Below are positions 56,897 through 64,000 of a stretch of DNA of 64,000 nt, piece after piece. Positions within the stretch are counted from its first letter, which is position 1; every line of letters starts with the position of its first letter. A program made the position numbers and the translations under genes. Under the pieces are notes generated by a model, which saw only the letters and a program-made list of their open reading frames with translations, searched no databases and was not told where the DNA came from. The stretch spans positions 69,187,655-69,251,654 of the forward strand of contig JAKGHH010000005.1 in assembly GCA_022828595.1 (NCBI GenBank). The letters are read 5' to 3'. This DNA comes from Nelumbo lutea (taxonomy: Eukaryota > Streptophyta > Magnoliopsida > Proteales > Nelumbonaceae).

Positions 56897-57887
56897 GACA
56901 TAAAACATGAACTTAGATCAAACCCAAAGTCAAGCCCAATTTGTTCAATCTAGGTCCAGCCTGCATTAAAATTATGCAATTATGTGTCTATGCGTATATA
57001 ATGAATGGGGTTCAGGATTCAGGTTATTATTTAAATATCAAGGGATAGGATTGAAGTGGTTTTATTCAGTCCAATTATAAATTGATCAACTGTGGATCAC
57101 TCAACTAGACTGGACTTTAGGATATGAAAATATAAACATGACGGGATGAGCAAAAAGCTTAATGGGTTTAACATCATTTTTAATTTTATAATATAAATCA
57201 ATAGTACCAACACATGTAACAAATAAAATTTTTCTTGGCGAGAATACAATGACAACATAAGGAATACACAATACGTGTGACATGACATGTATATATATAC
57301 TTCCACAGGTATCCATAGCATTGACGGGGTTTGGTTGTAGGTCCATTGGATCGGAATCATCTAGTTTGGCAGTGAAGATTTGCAAAATTTAGCTTCGGGA
57401 TCCTCTTTTATTCACTGAGTGAAAGATTCCAATCCACGAGTCTGTCACATTTTCCACGGTTCTTTGCATAAAAGATTCCAATCCTATGATTGCTCCCTCC
57501 TCTGAACTGTCGACGGCCCGCTCAAAGTCACACATCAACTCAGCAGTGTCTGATCCATCGCATGATTAGCATCCCGGGAGGATGGAGGTATGCCAACTAT
57601 TAGGTGCAACAGCAGAAGCAAGTCAGCAACTATAATGACGGTTTAACTTAGGGTCAGAATTTCAAGACACAAATTACAGTTTGGATAGGTGTCAGTTTCA
57701 AATTGATGTTAATTTACAGGCGAACATTGATGAATAAAATGGGGGTATTTGACATTTTAAATATTTTTCCGTAAATATTTCCCCTCTCACCTACGTCTCT
57801 GGATTCTGGACTGTGGAGCTATTATGGTGGAGTTATTATTAGAGATTACTAATAACCCTTCGAAGTCAGAAGACTCAGAACACAGTC
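56897..57887. other. Intergenic, upstream of the ODR4-like relic
   Basis: No gene recognised. The last ~150 bases could include the former promoter. Confidence 0.4.
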
Positions 57888-60800
57888 ATGGTGAGAACTG
57901 TGCTTGGCGAGGAAACTCAACTCAAAGTAGCTAAGAATCGTCTCTTCCACGAGTTCCGCCACAGGTTTTCCTTCCGCCAGCCGGCTATTTATGCCTCTTC
58001 TCTCTTTGGTGTCTGTTGAGACCAAGGTTTTTAATCCACACTTGACCCGGATGGTCGAACCATTCGAAGCATCATTCAGTCAACTTTTTGGGTCCAGTTC
58101 TCATAAAACCCGGAATTTGTTAAAAAACCGTTAACAAGTCAGCAAACCGGATGACCCACACAGTTGAATTGTCAAAACTGGTAAGCGGGTGATGGTTCAA
58201 CTATCGGCCAATACTTTTTAGTCCATTTTTTTGTTTAAAAAATAAAAAAAAGTTCCCAAAAAGTCCCAACTCGAGCCCCCCTTCTATTTTTACATTTTTT
58301 CAGCTTTTCTCACTTTTTTTTTTTTTTGCATTTTTGGATATATATTTTTTCTTAAATGTTAGACATTTTTATAAGTTTTAAGATATTTCAGACATTTATT
58401 TAGCTATTTATAATTTTATATCAATTTCTATATATATGTATATATACATATATGTGTATATAATATATAATTTTTTACTATTTTAATTATGATGTTACTG
58501 GTTTGAACCATTTGACCCACCTGGTCGAAATGGTGACCGTGTCCCATTGGGAAAATTGGGTTGGTTTTAAAAACATTGGTTGAGACCATTCAATGAGGAA
58601 TCTGATATATTTTTATGCTTCACAGACTCATAGGTGGGGCTCGTTGTAGACAAGCTTAATTCTGGCTTTGACCAATGATTCGTGTTCATTTTGCTTCCCC
58701 CTCCATCTGCTTGTTCACTCCCCAAAAGTGAAAGATTTGCGTGGTGGTGTTGGTGATTTACCAGGAACGTGTGCAAAGTTTAAACACGGGGCCCGAATTT
58801 CTTCAACAGCCCAAAGTGGAGGCAATGTTCTCAATAATTCAAGTATACTCCTCACTATTTAGAGTTCTATTATATAGATCCTTTTATGACTGTTGGGTTT
58901 GTTTCAATGGACAGAAACTGTCCACAAATCTCTTTAAACAGTTGGGATTAGCATTCACTAGAATGAGACATTTGTCCCTACTTGTTGAGACATTTTTTTT
59001 CTACCAATAACTACTCTAGTGGACCAAGTTTAAAAGAGATAAGTCAGAACAAATTTTATTTTATAAGAAAATAATAAATAATGATAATAATTATTAGAAA
59101 AAAGGTGTTGGCTGTGTGTGCATGTTGGTCCACAGAGAGCAAATCCTCCATTGATCGTGTGGTTATTCCTGTTGTCCTACGAATAGTTCTACACATCAAA
59201 GATGACATCAAGGACCATAGGCCACTGGTCCAACAGAAAGCAACAAAGACGACGAGAAAGGATTCGAAAGGAAAATCTCAGGTGGTATAACTACTAGAGT
59301 GCTTATTATCTCTTTGCTTTCCTTCTCTTTCTTATTTTGTTAGTTACTTAGACTTTGTTCTGCATTTTGCTTGTTCTATTGTTCATATTTCCTAATGTGA
59401 GTAGACAACAATTAAATTGCCAATTGCATTCACGAGTAGCTGCATCTGTACCCTATAGCTGAACAAATTCTAGAAATATGAATAAATGACATCCAATCAT
59501 ATATTAGCTGTGAAGAGATTAAATATTATTCAAATCTAGAATGAATTGCCAGGAACTTTAGTGTTATTTAATAGCATTGCTTTCCTCCACTCACTTGTTA
59601 ATGCATTCTGTTTATATTTGAAAACGATATGGTACTTCAGAAAAGCAAAAAAGGAAAAAGTAATTAAATGATGCTTCATTTTATGATCCTGAGATTATTA
59701 GCATTCAGGTCTGTAGAATGCTATTGGGTGGCATGAATTTGGTTGGGATTCATATTTGGGCAAGTTAAAGCTTCAAACGTTACATTTTGTCATTTCTAGT
59801 TGTCAAAAAAAGTCATTTTTGGTCCGCATTTTGACAGCAATTTATATTGCTCACAGAAACAGTGCCTGCAACTGCTTTTAGTTAACTGTACAAGGAAATC
59901 ATATGCATTGTAAAGGAAATATTGTCTATTTTGGAGAAGTCAATAATCCTTCCGTTTCATTTTGCTTGCATTTAGTGACTTCCATTTGCTTTCACTCTAT
60001 TACAAGGTCAACTTCTAACATTATGACTTATTTATGATTTCATTTCAGGTTCATTGTCTATAGTTTCCCTTAAATGTATTTCTATATAATTAATTTATTC
60101 ATGGCCCTTGTAAAAATACCAAAGAATGAAACTGTTTATTTCAGACTAAACAGATAATGCATTAATTCTCTAGTTATGGAAATCTTACCCTTGTGAAATG
60201 TCAATCAAATTATTTTAGTCGGACCATCTAGAGGCAGTACACAACACTTACTCATCAGGCAGATTTGGGAGGCAAACTTCCTACCAAGAGCATCTTTCTT
60301 TTTTGTGGACAGGTGTAATGGATAAAATTTTCATATGGCTTCTAAATTCCATTTGTATAATGATGTTTACTTCAAAAAGGAAAAAAAAAAAGATATTTGT
60401 CAATCTTTTATGTGCACATTTTAGGTGGGTGAAGATCGTTCATGCACTTCAAATGGTTTACATGAAGTTAAACTTGTTTTACCATTCACTAATGATGCGC
60501 ATGCTGAAGGTATGTTGGAAATCTTCTTCCCAACCATATTATAACTCTGAAAATTTTACCAATCCACCCAATATTAGCACTTCAGGATTCATGTAAAGCA
60601 AGCAGGCATAAGGGCTTTCCTAGTGTTCTTGTCTTTACTGGATTAGTATGTTCTTTTGCATACTTGAGTCCAGAAGAAACAATTTCGCAAGATATAGCCG
60701 GGTATTTAAGTTCTATAATCCTGGGTGTTACTCTTCAAATGTTCATTGTTCAATATATATTATGCTCTCAATCTAGGTTCACCAAACAGTTATTGAATAA

Positions 60801-63480
60801 TTTTAGGAGTTGCATAAGAAATCTTGGAGTAGTTCTCTTAGTGCATGACAGGTAAAGGATTGGTTTCAGAGGCTGAGATTCTTAAGATTACTGGCTGTGT
60901 TAAGTCATACTTGAAACGTGTATTCAATGTAGCGTTAAAGGAACTGAAATTTTGAAATCCAACAAGATCATACAAGTCGGACAGTCAGTAGAACCTGTAA
61001 AAGATGTGTAACACAGGCTAGTACACCAATAAACATGTTAGCTATACTTACTATTGTGTTATTTGTAGCATATCTGTACTCTAATTGTGGTATTTGTGAC
61101 TGCTCTTTTAACTATTATCTTTTATATTCCCTTTCCCTATGTTAGTATAATTCTTGATGTTGCTTAATCCAAAAGGAGAAGAAGGCATTTAGCTCATGTA
61201 CAATTATGGACAGACATGCCTGAGGGTCACAATCAGATTTATGCTTTACACATTAATACTTGTGTACTGCAATGGAAAATGATTTGCAATTTTAGTTGAA
61301 AATGGAACAAAAAAAAAAAAAAACAACGTCCATAAAGGAATTTCAGCCTGGAAATGAGGGAATGGTTTTGAGAGAAAATGGAACCAAAAAAACAAAACAT
61401 CCATAAAAAAAACATTCTGTATTCATGTAAGAAATTTAATGACAATTCTTCTTTTTGACATGGCAAAAAAGAAACATCCTTTTAAAACTTTTGAATTAGA
61501 TATTGAAATATAACATTGATTGAGAAACATCATATTCACAAATTAGAATGGGAAATAGAGCTGGTTGGATGTGTCACTGAAAATATGACTTGTCCAAGGG
61601 TCCTTTTATCTGATCAATGGTAGGCATTAGTTGTTTCAGGCTTCAGCTAAACACAAGGCTGAAATAGAAATGCTGTTTATTGATGAGATCTAGGTGATCA
61701 CTTCAGGAAACCGTTTAGTACACTGTATTAAGTAAATGCTTGCCCCTATATCTTATATAGCATATTCCATTCAGTTCACTATCATATCCCCGACTTTATA
61801 AGGCAGAGAGAATTCGAAGAGGTCCCTTCCATGACAGTGAGAGAAACATGGAAAAGCATTAGGGGAAGAAAGAGAGGTGGGAGTGGCAGGAACAGTTTTT
61901 TCTAGGATTTATTGAAAGATGAAGGAGAAATCTCACATCTGGGTCAAAATATGATCTTGTTTGTTGCTTTGCAGTTCGAATACATGATATAACTTTGTGT
62001 GCAAAACAGATGTTTTTGTAGATTTTTATATTTTTTTGATGGCGTTGTTTTTTCTTGTGCTGCAAAGCCCTCTTTGCTTATTGTTTTTCAATAAACTTCT
62101 TTTATTATCATAAAAAGTTAACAACCACCTACAGATCCAAAGTTTTTTAATATCTTATTATTTGATTTTTGTTAATTTCTTTCTTTTTTGTGCTTCATTG
62201 TTGGCAGCCTTTAGTGATAATTGATATTTTCTGATTCAACTGAGATCTTTGATTTTAATGGGCTCAAATTGAGAAATACTGTGACAGAATGCAAGGACAA
62301 TATGAGAGGCAATGTAAGTTCTGATTTTGATATAAAATTCATTTATGAAAGGGTGGAGTGTGTTTCCATCTCATGTAACTCTTAAATCATGTAGTTTTGT
62401 GTATAATCTTCAAATTCCATGTAAACTTATTACCGATTTTTATTGTGTGTGCCAATAAAGATGTCAGTTCTTGAGTCTCTCTTATTTTTGTAATACACAG
62501 AGCTCTATTTTATAGCGCATATATATATTGGTTGAGTTGAAAATGTTTCAAAGTAATGCAGTTTCATTTCTTTGTTTAGCAGTAATATAAACATGAGTTT
62601 ACAGAGCAGATTAGATATAATCTGTGATGAGGTGGAGAGAGATGTTACCCATTCAGCTGGTAATGGTAGTAATGGAGCTAGCAATGAGATATCAACTAAG
62701 AAGTCCATCCCCCAAATTTTTTATTGCATTTATTGAAGTAAGTTGTGCTTTCCTGAAGATTGCTAGGGTGTCCACTAAAGAGCTGCGAAACTATCTTTTC
62801 ATTGCTTGCCACGATCATGGATGAAGGAGGAGGTTGCACAGGCTGGAAGCAATCATAAAATATGCCAAATCCATTTAACCCGAATCCTGGACCCTTGTCT
62901 TAAGCTCTTAGTTAGCCTTGCTGCAAAAATGATGTTTTGCATTGTCATCCAACTGCAACATCTGACCCTTCATACTGTAAGATGGCACAACAGGGTTTTT
63001 GCAACTGACTGCAAATGCTGAGATAAGTCTTTGTTGTTGGTTCATTGATGAATTGTTGCACTACAGGATTTGTGCAGCTGACAGCAAATTATGGTACATC
63101 CCTTGTGAGTCAAAACAGGTCATACAAGTTAGCCAAAAGAAAGAAACAGGATTAATGCAGCTTTTTTGGGCTCTAAAAGAGCAGCATTGTAAGGAGTTAT
63201 TGTCCATGGAAACTCCAATGGATACCTTATCAATCTTGAAGCAGAAAGAGAAGCTACATCATTGACAACAAGATCTTTTGGGGATGCTGTACATCCTAGA
63301 TATTCAACATCAGGATCTGATTACCTATGTGCATGGAAGAAGCAAATTGATTCAACAAGAAAGAAAGCAGCAGAAAACCTATCAAAACTAATTTCATCAT
63401 TTTAGCTGCAATTGCAATTTCCCTACTACCAATCTTGGTTGGGTTTTCAAAGCTTAGCTCGTGAAGTCCAGTTTTAGCTA
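57888..63480 (+). pseudogene. ODR4: ODR4-like membrane protein gene, broken
   Basis: ODR4 proteins are C-terminally anchored ER proteins implicated in membrane-protein trafficking. Recognised pieces in order: MVRTVLGEETQLKVAKNRL (57888); KDSKGKSQ before a GTGGTA donor (59255-59285); EDRSCTSNGLHEVKLVLPF (exon 60425-60509); VLVFTGLVCSFAYLSPEE and ISQDIAG (60586-60701); NINMSLQSRLDIICDEVE (from 62583); ALKEQHCKELLSMETPMD then, in another frame, EAEREATSLTTRSF (63170-63275); and a hydrophobic tail in a third frame, ILAAIAISLLPILVGF (63394-63455). The frame breaks between 60509 and 60586 and twice after 63220, and the RRVFVPW-type core was not found. A MITE sits at 58023-58578. The family call rests on memory of plant homologues. 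Confidence 0.6.
58023..58578. mobile_element. hAT-type MITE inside the ODR4-like relic, 556 bp
   Basis: Starts CAAGGTTTTTAATCC and ends GGTTTTAAAAACATTG. Both flanks are GTTGAGAC (58015-58022 and 58579-58586), a perfect 8-bp target duplication. The interior is T-rich. The ends resemble those of 15817-16343 and 34322-35051. Confidence 0.88.
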
Positions 63481-64000
63481 TATTACCCTGCCTTACTTTG
63501 GTATGGTGGTTAACATCATAGTCTTAGTGGTACTACCCTTGAACCCACATGGTCCAACCGCTGAATCAAATTTGTGAATATGTTTTGTGTTGTTCCCTTT
63601 ACAAAACCAATGTTGAGAAGCCCATAAATTTGAAAATGAATAATAATGATTTTGAAATTTAACAAGCAACCTCACAGTTCCACAATAAATACATTGTTCA
63701 CATACAAAATTCATGCTTTTTTCCTTGAATCAGAGATACTGCAGGCTGCAACTTTCATTGAAGTATTATATGATCTTTATTAAATTTCAATTGAAACTGA
63801 ATGCTCTAATCTTTCCAACATTAGAGTATGAGCACCCAAGGGCAAAACTCTTGTTCCCTGTTCATTCACAACACTAAGATGTTTGCATGGGTCCACCAGG
63901 ATGCTGGTTTCAGTAGCTCTGTGGGTTACGGTATGCACACGGTCGAATCCAATCAGCTGTTTCTGTGGAGCCCCTGTAAAAGTTGCAGCTACTCTTGAGA
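63481..64000. other. Intergenic, nothing recognised
   Basis: No open frame with a domain and no bounded repeat. It may be 3' flank of the ODR4-like relic. Confidence 0.4.

Overview
This window reads as nuclear DNA of a flowering plant, probably a non-grass angiosperm; the species cannot be fixed from sequence alone. The evidence is AT-rich non-coding DNA, genes with short GT-AG introns, plant-type gene families, and dense LTR-retrotransposons, LINE remnants, a Helitron and many MITEs. Three genes look intact, all on the minus strand: a BET-family bromodomain regulator of the GTE group (21353-23397, three exons), a 65-residue CYSTM-type cysteine-rich tail-anchored protein split over three small exons (32611-33405), and an intronless PB1-domain protein (44463-45881). 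Two plus-strand gene relics are recognisable: a YJU2/CWC16 splicing-factor retro-pseudogene (11157-12067) and a broken ODR4-like gene (57888-63480) whose 5' part carries a hAT-type MITE with a perfect 8-bp target duplication.

Layout. 1-2876: degenerate repeats, then a 1.5-kb solo LTR. 2995-10248: a decayed Ty3/gypsy element of the Tat type with reverse-transcriptase C-terminus, two RNase H domains and integrase on the plus strand. It also has an antisense extra ORF of the 'putative gypsy type transposon' kind with its own TATA box, tandem repeats, a polypurine tract and a 3' LTR. A second, oppositely oriented fragment of that extra ORF lies upstream of the pol region. 10249-21352: relics, MITEs and the YJU2 pseudogene. 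21353-23397: the GTE gene. 23398-32610: LINE remnant with a nested solo LTR, a small Helitron, and MITEs. 32611-33405: the CYSTM gene. 33530-41000: nested MITEs, a dead LINE, a foldback element, and a solo LTR whose 3' part is triplicated. 44463-45881: the PB1 gene. 46000-57000: MITEs and another probable solo LTR. 57888-64000: the ODR4-like relic.

The intact genes belong to separate pathways (chromatin reading, stress-related membrane protein, PB1 scaffold) and do not form a functional cluster. The main biological interest is the transposon record: exact insertion footprints, MITEs nested in MITEs, the antisense ORF of the Tat element, and the triplicated LTR with three TATA boxes. I found no CRISPR array, rRNA gene or convincing tRNA gene.
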